From Coriobacteriia bacterium (GTDB lineage: Bacteria; Actinomycetota; Coriobacteriia; WRKU01): a DNA stretch of 31,963 nt. Position numbers and translations under genes: made by a program. The notes below the pieces were generated by a model. That model had not been told where the DNA came from and did no database searches. It was given only the letters and a program-made list of their open reading frames with translations. This document shows positions 12,717-20,168 of this stretch, in pieces (the stretch's first letter is position 1; each line of letters opens with the position of its first letter). The stretch lies in the NCBI GenBank assembly GCA_009784095.1, contig WRDL01000003.1, positions 1 through 31,963 on the forward strand, given 5' to 3'.

Positions 12717-14003
12717 ATGAGCCGTATGAAAGAATATATGAGAATTGTTGCCGCTATAAGAAAGTCCGTCCATCTGAGCTTTCTTATAGCGGTCGTTTCT
12801 GTGCTGTTGTTATCGATGGCAGTGCCCTCGGTGGTCGGAGCTCTTACTACCGATAAGATCACCGCACGCTCGAACCAATCAGGCGGCAACGCGGTGATCG
12901 GGGGGCAACCAACGCGCGTGACATGGGAAGGGACCGTCACCGCAGGTGAACAGATCAGTTTTGTACAACTCGATCTGCCTGAGGGTACGCGCGTCAACGA
13001 TGATTCCCGTGTCGAGGTGACCATCCTTGATGGTTTGGAGCGCGTCAAAGCGATACAGACCTCTGAGATCTCAGACGAAAAGGCGACGGTGAGCTTTTCC
13101 GAACCGGTCCCGGAAAACATGATCTTAAGAATCGAGCTCTACAACATTTCACTCCCTGAGAAAGCGGGCGAGTATGAGCTGACGGGAAGCTTCAAAACGG
13201 CAGAGGGCAACTTGCAGGAGCTCGAGAGAGCACCTCAGCCTATAGTCGTGGCAGAGATGACCACGGTAGAGACGATCATCATGTGGCTCAACCAGCAAGA
13301 ATGGGTGAATGCATGGAATTCCGTTCCGTTCTTCAGGATATTTCTCAATCCCCAGATGGCGGTCACCGCTATTCCTTTGCTGTTCATCGGTTGGCTCCGC
13401 TCGTTTGCATTGGTCATGGCCGGGTTTCCCCTTGCTATTCCCATTGGACTGGGCGTCTCCTTCCTGCGTATGTCAAAGATCAAATTGGTGAGATTCATCT
13501 CGGGGATCTTCGTCAACGTTATTCGTGGCACTCCGCTCTTTCTGCAGATCTATATCGCCTTTTTCGGCCTACCGGCCATGGGGATCAAGATATCTGACTA
13601 TTTGTTAGGCATTTTAGTGCTTGCGATGAACTCGAGCGCATATCTCGCAGAGATCTTTCGTGCAGGTATCCAATCCATCTCGAAAGGTCAATTCGAAGCA
13701 GCGAATTCGCTGGGCATGAACGGTATACAGACGATGTTCTATGTCATCATTCCGCAAACGGTACGCCGTGTCATTCCCACCGCGACTTCGGAATTCATCC
13801 TGCTGTATAAAGACACATCACTGCTCGCAGCGGTCGGAGTAATGGAAATGATGATGTTCGGTAAATCGTTAGTCGCGAATACGGGCAACATGACGCCGTA
13901 CGTCATCGCTGCCGGATACTATTTGCTGGTGACGATGCCTCTGACGCGCGTCATCTCGACTTTTGAGAAAAAGCTGGCTCTATCAGAGGGGCGTGATCAC
14001 TAA
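12717..14003 (+). CDS. Amino-acid ABC transporter permease with N-terminal extracytoplasmic domain
   Basis: 428 aa, much longer than the usual 220-290 of this family. Residues 19-41 form a signal/anchor helix. Residues about 42-178 are a hydrophilic, strand-rich segment (TWEGTVTAGEQISFVQLDLP, PENMILRIELYNI) that looks like a beta-sandwich outside the membrane. I do not recognise it as a substrate-binding domain. From about residue 185 the protein follows the HisM/GlnP fold, aligning with the permease at 10707: SFLRMSKIKLVRF, NVIRGTP, AEIFRAGIQSISKGQ, and the EAA loop EAANSLGM. The first in-frame ATG is used; a weak GAGG lies upstream. The stop abuts the ATG of the ATPase gene at 14004, so both are translated together. 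A sequencing artefact is unlikely because frame and composition stay continuous. Confidence 0.9.
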   Translation: MSRMKEYMRIVAAIRKSVHLSFLIAVVSVLLLSMAVPSVVGALTTDKITARSNQSGGNAVIGGQPTRVTWEGTVTAGEQISFVQLDLPEGTRVNDDSRVEVTILDGLERVKAIQTSEISDEKATVSFSEPVPENMILRIELYNISLPEKAGEYELTGSFKTAEGNLQELERAPQPIVVAEMTTVETIIMWLNQQEWVNAWNSVPFFRIFLNPQMAVTAIPLLFIGWLRSFALVMAGFPLAIPIGLGVSFLRMSKIKLVRFISGIFVNVIRGTPLFLQIYIAFFGLPAMGIKISDYLLGILVLAMNSSAYLAEIFRAGIQSISKGQFEAANSLGMNGIQTMFYVIIPQTVRRVIPTATSEFILLYKDTSLLAAVGVMEMMMFGKSLVANTGNMTPYVIAAGYYLLVTMPLTRVISTFEKKLALSEGRDH

Positions 14004-14747
14004 ATGTCAACTACCGATGAACCTATCGTACGGATCGTCAACTTAAGGAAAGTCTTCGGTGATCACGAGGTCCTTCATGACATCGACTTCAATGTCAATA
14101 AGGGTGAAGTGGTCTGTGTGCTCGGTCCGTCGGGCAGTGGCAAATCGACCATGCTGCGTTGCATCAACCTTCTCGAAGTACCGACCTCCGGTGAGATATG
14201 GGTCGAAGGAACGCAGGTCAACGCAAAAGGTACCGACATCAACAAAATGCGTGAGCGCCTCGGTATGGTCTTTCAGCAGTTCAATCTTTTCCCCCACAAG
14301 ACGGCGAAAGGCAACGTAGAGCTTGCTCTCATAAAAGTGCGCAAGCTCTCCAAAGATCATGCAAGTCGTATCGCTATGGAGCAACTGGAACGTGTCGGTC
14401 TTGCAGAGCGCGCCGACTTCTATCCGGCTCAACTTTCCGGTGGTCAGCAGCAGCGAGTCGCGATTGCACGCGCGCTTGCCATGGAGCCACAGGTGATGCT
14501 TTTTGACGAGGTCACCAGTGCGCTCGACCCCGAATTGGTGCGTGATGTACTCAACGTTATGCGCAGTCTTGCCGAGCAGGGTATGACGATGATCGTGGTG
14601 ACCCACGAGATGGGGTTCGCGCGTGACGTAGCCGACCGCGTGGTCTTCATGGATGAAGGTGTGATCGTCGAGCAGGGTACCCCTTCTGAGATCTTCGACA
14701 ATCCCCAGCATATGCGGACCAAGGATTTCCTCGGACATTTAGAATGA
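14004..14747 (+). CDS. Polar amino-acid ABC transporter ATP-binding protein (GlnQ-like)
   Basis: 247 aa nucleotide-binding subunit that drives amino-acid import. Walker A is GPSGSGKS (41-48), Q-loop QQFNLFPHK, signature LSGGQ (144-148), Walker B VMLFDE (164-169), and the H-loop histidine is H201. The residue after the catalytic Glu is Val (DEVTSALDP) instead of Pro, a variant I regard as common in GlnQ-type ATPases. The gene starts directly after the permease stop. As the only ATPase near the first SBP-permease pair, it may energise both permeases. Its TGA stop coincides with the first three bases of repeat copy 2. Confidence 0.96.
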   Translation: MSTTDEPIVRIVNLRKVFGDHEVLHDIDFNVNKGEVVCVLGPSGSGKSTMLRCINLLEVPTSGEIWVEGTQVNAKGTDINKMRERLGMVFQQFNLFPHKTAKGNVELALIKVRKLSKDHASRIAMEQLERVGLAERADFYPAQLSGGQQQRVAIARALAMEPQVMLFDEVTSALDPELVRDVLNVMRSLAEQGMTMIVVTHEMGFARDVADRVVFMDEGVIVEQGTPSEIFDNPQHMRTKDFLGHLE

Positions 14748-14840
14748 GACAGTAGGGTCGGTTCCTTCCGTCCCACTCAGTGCATGAGGGTACGACCCTC
14801 AATATAATAATGTGACAAAAGGAACCGACCCTGGCGTCCC
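14745..14840. repeat. REP/BIME-like inverted repeat pair, copy 2
   Basis: Left unit 14745-14775 begins TGAGACAGTAGGG; right unit 14811-14840 contains GGAACCGACCC in the opposite orientation. The loop is 35 nt and holds a small hairpin TGAGGGT-ACG-ACCCTCA (14785-14801) followed by an AT-rich stretch, perhaps a weak terminator. The outer thirds of the two arms differ (GTAGGG against GGCGTCCC), making this the most decayed of the five pairs. The ATPase stop codon is the first three bases of the left unit. Confidence 0.85.
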
Positions 14841-14853
14841 CTCTTCATCGCAT

Positions 14854-14862
14854 TGATACAAT
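14854..14862 (+). promoter_or_regulatory. Extended -10 promoter giving a probable leaderless mRNA
   Basis: TGATACAAT (14854-14862) is an extended -10 element whose expected start point, 6-7 nt downstream, is the A of the ATG at 14869. There is no room for a ribosome binding site between them and none is visible. The corresponding -35 position overlaps the right arm of repeat copy 2 and does not match TTGACA. Confidence 0.6.
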
Positions 14863-14868
14863 AGCGAT

Positions 14869-16086
14869 ATGTCTAAACCCGAACGACCGATAGAGTTGCT
14901 GGCTCCCGCCGGAGGTTTCGAGCAGCTGGAATATGCCCTTCATTTTGGAGCGGATGCCGTCTATGTCGGCGGTGAGCGCTTCGGACTGCGCCAGCGTGCC
15001 GACAACTTCTCACCGGAGGAGCTTGCCTCAGCGATCGAGATGGTGCACGAACAGTCAAGGCGCATCTATGTGACGCTTAATGCATTGATGCACACCGACG
15101 ATCTAGAACCTCTCAGCGAATATGCGATATGGCTCGAAGAGATCGGGGTCGATGCCGTGATCATCAGCGATCTGGGCGCACTTCGCGCAATTCGCCAGGT
15201 CGCCCCGCTCCTCAAGATACACGTCAGCACCCAGGCAAGCGTGACCAATGCGCAGGCAGCCCTGCAATGGCAGGAGCTCGGTGCCTCACGAGTGGTGCTC
15301 GCCCGCGAGCTTTCCTTGAACGAGATCGCCCACATACGTGATAAGGTCGGTGGGGACCTCGAGCTTGAAGTGTTCGGTCATGGAGCGATGTGCGTCGCCT
15401 ACTCGGGACGTTGTCTGATCAGCAACTACCTCAACGACCGTGACGCGAACCGCGGGCACTGCACGCAGCCGTGCCGGTGGAACTATGCATTGGTCGAGCA
15501 GATGCGTCCCGGTAAATATCTTCCTATCGAGGAGGACGCACGCGGGACCTACCTGATGAGCTCGCAGGATCTGATGATGCTTGCTCATCTCGACGCGTTG
15601 CGTGAGGCGGGCATCGATTCTCTCAAGATCGAGGGGCGGGTCAAAGGTGCCTACTATGTGGCGACGGTGGTCAACGCATATCGCCAGGTCCTCGACGGAG
15701 CCGATCCTGAGGTGTTCCTCTCAGAGATGGAGCGGGTGAGTCATCGTCCCTATCACACCGGATTCTTCTTCGGCGCGCCCGATCAGACCTATGATCAAGC
15801 CGAGTACACCCAGACCCACGATCTGGTCGCGCGGGTTCTGAACTGCGAGAAAGAAGCAGACGATGCAGCGTGGCGCGTCACCGTGCAACAGCGTAATCAG
15901 TTCAGGGAAGGCGAGCAACTCGAGATACTCACCCCGGCACAACCTGTGCGTTGCTTCAGCGTCGAAGATCTGCGTGATGCGTGGGGTGGATTGGTGGATT
16001 GCGCCAGCCGAGCGACCGATACCTATAGCCTGCGTTGTCCTTATCCGCTCGAACCGCTCGATCTGTTGCGTCGCGAACGCGACTGA
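14869..16086 (+). CDS. U32 family protein, TrhP/RlhA-like RNA hydroxylation enzyme
   Basis: 405 aa. The family signature EVFGHGAMC (167-175) is present, and four cysteines (C175, C182, C198, C202) in the pattern C-x6-C-x15-C-x3-C fit the [4Fe-4S] site known from this family. The N-terminal half (LLAPAGGFEQLEYAL, GADAVYVGG) is the TIM-barrel-like core. U32 proteins were first named peptidases; characterised relatives (TrhP, RlhA) hydroxylate tRNA or rRNA pyrimidines using prephenate, and others (UbiU/UbiV) act on ubiquinone. In a bacterium of this kind a tRNA hydroxylation role is the most likely, but I cannot choose between the subfamilies. The ATG at 14869 has no ribosome binding site and a promoter directly in front. 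Confidence 0.88.
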   Translation: MSKPERPIELLAPAGGFEQLEYALHFGADAVYVGGERFGLRQRADNFSPEELASAIEMVHEQSRRIYVTLNALMHTDDLEPLSEYAIWLEEIGVDAVIISDLGALRAIRQVAPLLKIHVSTQASVTNAQAALQWQELGASRVVLARELSLNEIAHIRDKVGGDLELEVFGHGAMCVAYSGRCLISNYLNDRDANRGHCTQPCRWNYALVEQMRPGKYLPIEEDARGTYLMSSQDLMMLAHLDALREAGIDSLKIEGRVKGAYYVATVVNAYRQVLDGADPEVFLSEMERVSHRPYHTGFFFGAPDQTYDQAEYTQTHDLVARVLNCEKEADDAAWRVTVQQRNQFREGEQLEILTPAQPVRCFSVEDLRDAWGGLVDCASRATDTYSLRCPYPLEPLDLLRRERD

Positions 16087-16125
16087 GCGTACCGCGCACC
16101 CAGTCATACCGAGATAGAAGAGCGC

Positions 16126-16246
16126 TAAGACAGTAGGGTCGGTTCCTTTTGTCCGAAAAGGAAGGTCTGGATTATCCAGACCTTCTCTCTTCGCGCTATG
16201 GGACGAAAGGAACCGACCCTACTGTCTCACCGACCCCTCAGTCTCA
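16126..16246. repeat. REP/BIME-like inverted repeat pair, copy 3, with partial extra unit
   Basis: Left unit 16126-16155 (starts TAAGACAGTAGGG) and right unit 16199-16229 face each other across a 44-nt loop holding an intrinsic terminator. A partial copy of the right end (CGACCCCTCAGTCTCA, 16231-16246) follows directly, as if a unit had been duplicated and cut. The element separates the convergent U32 and DUF4097 genes. Confidence 0.87.
16161..16191. terminator. Bidirectional intrinsic terminator between convergent genes
   Basis: Ten-base-pair stem GAAGGTCTGG / CCAGACCTTC with loop ATTAT. On the plus strand it is followed by TCTCTT; on the minus strand by a CCTTTT run. It lies in the loop of repeat copy 3 and can stop transcripts of both the U32 gene and the padR operon. 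Confidence 0.75.
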
Positions 16247-16253
16247 ATTGTCT

Positions 16254-17171
16254 CTAACGGAGGAAGAACAGTGAGATGTCTCCGCTGATGGCGTCGATAA
16301 GGATACTGTTCGGACCGCTCGGACGGCGAGCAGGCTCGACCTCGACGCTCGGTGTGGTATCCACCGAACCGTTTCCATTGGACCCGGGAGGCATAGGTGG
16401 TGCCGGAGGCGCCGGCGGAATCGACGGCGGAGCGATCGCGCGCGCGTTCGTCGGTAATGAACCGGACGGATCACTGACCGAAATGCCCCCGCTGACCGCA
16501 TCGATCTGCCATGAATACTCATCTGCTCGCCCATCGATCTCCATTCTGATATTGCCGGATGCCCCTGAGAGATGGATGTTCCCACGTAGATCCCCTGCGA
16601 GATAGACATCACCACTGACCAGGTTGGCATTGAGGCTCTCATTGACGGTCAGATAGCTCGTACTGATGTTGCCCGAAGCACCGTTAAGGGTGAATCGGTC
16701 GACTTCTACCGATTCGATCCAGATATCCCCGCTCACGATATCGACGTTCAGATCCCTGATCGTCATATCCTCAGGTATGTAGATCGTCACTCTCGGAAGG
16801 CTGTTAAAGCCATTTCCGAACATCACCATACTGCCCCACCCGATGTCGAACCAACCGGCGTCATAATTCTGCGTGATCACCAAACTGTCGTTCGTAAGTG
16901 AGGTCTCGTACGGGCGGCTATAGTTGCCTGTGATGGTGTAGCCGAACCGGTCGCCGGAAATGATCGAGACATCTTCAGCCGCGCACTGCAAGGTCACGGT
17001 CGCGACCTTTGCATACGAGTCGGTGAAATTCTCAAGCTCGGGCTGGAGGGTCCGTCGGTGCATACCGGTCGAATCGAAATAGAGGGGAGTGACACCGATC
17101 ATGAAACCAATGAGCATCATAAAGAAGCCGACGGCCATAAGAGCAAGGGCGACTATCGCTAGTTTTTTCAT
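16254..17171 (-). CDS. DUF4097 family putative adhesin, membrane anchored
   Basis: 305 aa. An N-terminal membrane helix (MKKLAIVALALMAVGFFMMLIGFMI segment, residues about 4-28) anchors the protein, the rest lying outside. The body shows the repeating SGD/SGN pattern of DUF4097 beta-helices: DIVSGDIWIESVEV, GASGNISTSYL, LVSGDVYLAG, GASGNIRMEI, DAVSGGISV and a final DAISGDISLFFL. A proline-rich loop (PPSIPPAPPAPPMPPG) interrupts the repeats near residue 255, which is not typical of the fold and may be an exposed linker. It is the last gene of padR-DUF1700-DUF4097 and overlaps its neighbour by one base. The biochemical role is not established for this family. Confidence 0.85.
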   Translation of the reverse strand: MKKLAIVALALMAVGFFMMLIGFMIGVTPLYFDSTGMHRRTLQPELENFTDSYAKVATVTLQCAAEDVSIISGDRFGYTITGNYSRPYETSLTNDSLVITQNYDAGWFDIGWGSMVMFGNGFNSLPRVTIYIPEDMTIRDLNVDIVSGDIWIESVEVDRFTLNGASGNISTSYLTVNESLNANLVSGDVYLAGDLRGNIHLSGASGNIRMEIDGRADEYSWQIDAVSGGISVSDPSGSLPTNARAIAPPSIPPAPPAPPMPPGSNGNGSVDTTPSVEVEPARRPSGPNSILIDAISGDISLFFLR

Positions 17172-17743
17172 TATGCTGCCTTTCTAACCAGAAGCGCACC
17201 GAGCATTTTTTGCATACCGGTGAAGAACCATTGGGTAAGCAGGACGGTGGCTTGCGCGAGTAAGATCCCGAAACCGACACTGAGCAGACCGAATCCGATC
17301 TGGAAAACCCCGGTCCCGAACTCGATGATAAGCGCCCACAGCCCGAAGAACACCGCTGCGATCCCCGCGACAACGAGTGCAACACCGGTAACACCAAAGG
17401 AGAACAGCAATGCGAGTACGGTGATCAGGATTGCGAACACGATAGCGACAAGCGCGATCGCGATCGGGAGTGCGATGGGGGAGGCAAGGATCGCCAGTAT
17501 GACTATCCATAATGTCTTTCCCGGGTTCTCCGCAACCGCCGGGGTATCGGAAAGCGCGAATTCGCCGATGATCTTAGAGGCGACCGCGGACGGTGAGCCC
17601 AACTCATCGATGACGCGTTGCTCGTTGTCCGGACCCGCATCGAGGAAGTACTCCTCGTAGTAGCCCATCGCAGAATTGATCTCTGCTTCAGGCATATTCA
17701 CGAGCTTGGTACGAAGCTCATAGAGGAACTGGTTACTATTCAT
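17171..17743 (-). CDS. HAAS-domain (DUF1700) membrane protein
   Basis: 190 aa. Residues 1-65 form the HAAS signalling domain (FLYELRTKLVNMPEAEI, YYEEYFLDAG, VIDELGSPSAVASKI). They are followed by a hydrophobic part with about four membrane helices from residue 78 on. HAAS proteins are typically encoded beside a PadR regulator and a DUF4097 protein, exactly as here, and are thought to take part in envelope sensing. The start ATG overlaps the padR stop by 4 bases (ATGA-type coupling) and its own end overlaps the DUF4097 start by one base, so the three genes are translated together. Confidence 0.85.
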   Translation of the reverse strand: MNSNQFLYELRTKLVNMPEAEINSAMGYYEEYFLDAGPDNEQRVIDELGSPSAVASKIIGEFALSDTPAVAENPGKTLWIVILAILASPIALPIAIALVAIVFAILITVLALLFSFGVTGVALVVAGIAAVFFGLWALIIEFGTGVFQIGFGLLSVGFGILLAQATVLLTQWFFTGMQKMLGALLVRKAA

Positions 17744-18054
17744 GATTTTTCTCCAATCAGCAAAGTATCGATGCGCTCGGTATAGTCATTCCAAGCAACG
17801 ATGAGTTCTTCAAGCTTTGCCTTACCCGCGTCCGTTATCTCGTAGTAGCGACGATTGCGTCCATCGAACGGTCGATCGAAGGTAGAAAGCATACCTTCCT
17901 TCTGCAGTCGGCGCAGTACGGGGTAGAGCGTTGATTCGGAGACATCGATGATGGCTTGCGCACGCTGGGTGAGCTCATACCCATAGGCTGGTTCATGTGA
18001 TACCAGACCGAGTACGCAGGCATCAAGTAATGCTCCTGCTACGGTAAATCTCAT
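17740..18054 (-). CDS. PadR family transcriptional regulator
   Basis: 104 aa, the size of the short PadR class. The winged helix is clear: LGLVSHEPAYGYELTQRA, STLYPVLRRLQKEGML, and the wing GRNRRYYEITDAG, with a short C-terminal helix for dimerisation. AAGGAGGG on the minus strand lies just before the ATG at 18054. PadR proteins are usually repressors of their own operon and of neighbouring envelope or export genes. Here the gene heads a three-gene operon and faces an ABC-2 exporter, with a palindrome just downstream of its promoter that suits autorepression. Confidence 0.9.
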   Translation of the reverse strand: MRFTVAGALLDACVLGLVSHEPAYGYELTQRAQAIIDVSESTLYPVLRRLQKEGMLSTFDRPFDGRNRRYYEITDAGKAKLEELIVAWNDYTERIDTLLIGEKS

Positions 18055-18089
18055 CCGACCCTCCTTCTGTCCTATTTCCTACATTATTA

Positions 18090-18099
18090 GTACATGTAC
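18090..18099. promoter_or_regulatory. Candidate PadR operator
   Basis: Perfect palindrome GTACATGTAC containing the ATGT/ACAT core known from PadR boxes. It lies about 10-18 nt downstream of the expected start of the padR transcript and so would block early elongation if bound. Confidence 0.45.
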
Positions 18100-18114
18100 A
18101 ATACTATATAACAA

Positions 18115-18143
18115 ATAATATAATAACACCTATAGTCTGTCAA
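18115..18143 (-). promoter_or_regulatory. padR operon promoter
   Basis: On the minus strand TTGACA (18143-18138) and TATTAT (18120-18115) are separated by 17 bases, a near-consensus promoter. Transcription would begin near 18108, about 54 nt before the padR ATG. Confidence 0.75.
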
Positions 18144-18208
18144 GCGCCGATCGAAAGTTTTTCAAAAGATTTTTCTGATCGGAAATGAGTACGAACACGC
18201 ATACTGTG

Positions 18209-18236
18209 TGCTACACTATATCATGGTTTGCACCAT
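18209..18236 (+). promoter_or_regulatory. Extended -10 promoter and inverted repeat before the ABC exporter
   Basis: TGCTACACT (18209-18217) is an extended -10 element 37 bases before the ATG at 18254. It is followed by the inverted repeat ATGGT-TTGC-ACCAT (18223-18236) around the expected start point, a possible operator or short 5' hairpin. Further upstream CCGATC and GATCGG (about 18145-18182) form another wide inverted repeat. Confidence 0.45.
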
Positions 18237-18253
18237 AAAAGGAAGGACCGCGC

Positions 18254-19180
18254 ATGACCAAAGCGATAGAGGCGAGAAACCTCACCAAACACTACAAAGG
18301 AGCGCCGACCAACGCGGTCGATGACATCAGCTTCGATGTCGAGCGCGGCGAGTTCTTTGCGTTACTCGGCACCAACGGCGCAGGCAAGAGCACCACGATC
18401 AATATGCTCTGCACATTACTTGCGGTGACCTCAGGCGAGGCGCTCGTTAACGGTCATGCACTCGGAACCGACGACAATGCAATCCGCAAAAGCATCGGAG
18501 TCGTCTTCCAAGACAACGTCCTCGACGAGCTATTGACCGCGCGGGAGAACTTGACGGTGCGCGCTTCGTTCTACGATCTCGATAGGGCGACGATCGAGCG
18601 CAGCATCGACGATCTGTCTCAGAGACTATCGATGAACGATTTTCTCGATCAGCGGTATGGGAGACTCTCGGGTGGGCAACGACGTAAGTGCGATATCGCC
18701 CGCGCGCTCATCCAGCGCCCCAAATTGCTCTTCCTTGACGAGCCGACGACCGGACTCGATCCACAAAGTCGTATCGATCTGTGGAAGACGATCCGCCAGA
18801 TCCGCGAGACCGAAGACATGGCGATCGTTCTGACCACCCACTATATGGAAGAGGCCGATGGGGTCGACCGTGTCGCGATCATCGATGCCGGTAAGATCGC
18901 GGTCATCGACACTCCCCATAACCTCAAATCACAATTCTCGAAAGATACCCTGACGTTGTTCGTTAAAGACGGTCAGGATGACGTGGTCAGATCGATCTTG
19001 GCCGAAGCGGGACTGGAATGGCACTTTGAAAGCGGTCGCTACCAGGTAAGCTACGCGCGTGGTCTGGATGTGATCGCGCTTCTTGATCGGCTCAAGGAGC
19101 ACATCAGGAGCTTCGAGGTACATCGGGGTGATATGGACAACGTCTTTTTGACGGTGATCGGAAGGAGGCTGGAAGTATGA
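18254..19180 (+). CDS. ABC-2 type exporter, ATP-binding protein
   Basis: 308 aa ATPase of a DrrA/CcmA-like export system. Walker A GTNGAGKS (39-46), Q-loop FQDNVLDELLTARENL, signature LSGGQ (138-142), Walker B LLFLDEP (158-164) and H-loop TTHYMEEAD are all intact. About 80 C-terminal residues form the accessory domain typical of drug or lipid exporters. AAGGAAGGA precedes the ATG. The gene overlaps the permease gene by 4 bases, so the two are coupled. Its position divergent from padR suggests regulation by PadR. The substrate is unknown; antibiotics or lipids are usual for this class. Confidence 0.93.
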   Translation: MTKAIEARNLTKHYKGAPTNAVDDISFDVERGEFFALLGTNGAGKSTTINMLCTLLAVTSGEALVNGHALGTDDNAIRKSIGVVFQDNVLDELLTARENLTVRASFYDLDRATIERSIDDLSQRLSMNDFLDQRYGRLSGGQRRKCDIARALIQRPKLLFLDEPTTGLDPQSRIDLWKTIRQIRETEDMAIVLTTHYMEEADGVDRVAIIDAGKIAVIDTPHNLKSQFSKDTLTLFVKDGQDDVVRSILAEAGLEWHFESGRYQVSYARGLDVIALLDRLKEHIRSFEVHRGDMDNVFLTVIGRRLEV

Positions 19181-20076
19181 GCAGTCTCATGATGATGGTC
19201 AAGCGCAATATCAAATTGTTCTATCGCAATAAGGCGGGAGTATTCTTCTCGATACTCGCGCTGTTGATCCTCCTGGTACTCCACTTCGTGGTGTTTCGCA
19301 CGATGTTCACCGATAACTGGGCCGCGATCATAGATGCGATCCCCGGATTCGACGTAGACCGAAGCGATCTCGCATGGTTGACCGATTCGTTGATGTTCGC
19401 GACGATTCTTCCGATCGGTGCCATCACGGTCTCGCTCACGTCTCTGGGGCTCATGGTCACCGACCGTGAAAAAGGGGTCTTCGGTGACTTTTTGACCGCA
19501 CCTTTCGATCGCAACAAGCTCCTTGCATCCTATCTGCTCAGCTCGATCATCATCGGCGCGACAATGCTCCTATTGTTCCTGATCTTCTTCGAGCTCTACT
19601 TTCTTGTGGTGTATGGTATCAGCTTCACGCTGGCACAATTCGGCTCGATCATTTTGATCATCCTACTCTCTTTGCTTTTCGGCAACGTATTCGTTCTTCT
19701 GATCGTCTCCTTTTTCAAAAGCCAGCAATCCCTCGGTGCGGTCGGGACGATTTTGGGTACGCTCATCGGTTTTCTCAGCGGCGCCTACATCATGGTCGGG
19801 CTGTTCGGAGATACGGTTCGCAACATCTTCGGGCTCATGCCGTTCCTCCAGTTGACCGTGCTGTCGCGTCAGGCGTTCCTCTCGCGCGTCGAGGAGATTA
19901 CCCCGCTGAAATACGAGATGTTGACCGGAGAACTCGCGCGTGATTTCGGTTTTGAGCTCTGGATCGGTGATTCCTTGATCTCGAAACCCATGGTCGCCCT
20001 CATGACGATCGCGACCACGTGCGTCATTCTTGTCGTGTTGATGTTCGTATTCTCCCGTCTGAAGAGCGCTGAGTGA
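19177..20076 (+). CDS. ABC-2 type exporter, permease protein
   Basis: 299 aa, with an N-terminal cytoplasmic helix (MVKRNIKLFYRNKAGVFFS), a first membrane helix, an extracytoplasmic loop and then five more membrane helices; this is the six-helix ABC2_membrane layout. The segment LMVTDREKGVFGDFLTAPF is the typical coupling region that contacts the ATPase. The start lies within the ATPase stop (ATGA overlap). It pairs with the ATPase at 18254 to form a homodimeric or pseudo-dimeric exporter. Confidence 0.9.
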   Translation: MSSLMMMVKRNIKLFYRNKAGVFFSILALLILLVLHFVVFRTMFTDNWAAIIDAIPGFDVDRSDLAWLTDSLMFATILPIGAITVSLTSLGLMVTDREKGVFGDFLTAPFDRNKLLASYLLSSIIIGATMLLLFLIFFELYFLVVYGISFTLAQFGSIILIILLSLLFGNVFVLLIVSFFKSQQSLGAVGTILGTLIGFLSGAYIMVGLFGDTVRNIFGLMPFLQLTVLSRQAFLSRVEEITPLKYEMLTGELARDFGFELWIGDSLISKPMVALMTIATTCVILVVLMFVFSRLKSAE

Positions 20077-20141
20077 TCGCGGGTCTGCTCGAAAGCTCAG
20101 AACTGCTCGCACTCACCTCCTAGGATAGGGAAGATACTTGC

Positions 20142-20168
20142 GAGTGAGTGAGTGAGTGAGTGAGTGAG
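20142..20168 (+). repeat. GAGT tetranucleotide tract
   Basis: Six perfect GAGT repeats plus GAG. The tract lies 57 bases before the GNAT start codon. A CACTCAC at 20110-20116 can pair with GTGAGTG in several registers of the tract, forming a hairpin whose position could slip. Tracts of this length are prone to slipped-strand change in copy number. Confidence 0.9.

Noticed and set aside
14513..14530. Val instead of Pro after the Walker B Glu of the ATPase at 14004 as an inactivating change
   Set aside because: To my knowledge a frequent natural variant in GlnQ-type proteins; all catalytic residues are present.
18055..18075. Minus-strand GGACAGAAGGAGGGTCGG before padR as a repeat unit
   Set aside because: Similarity is limited to about 18 bases with a 2-base insertion, and the AAGGAGGG is needed as ribosome binding site; the second half of the unit is missing.
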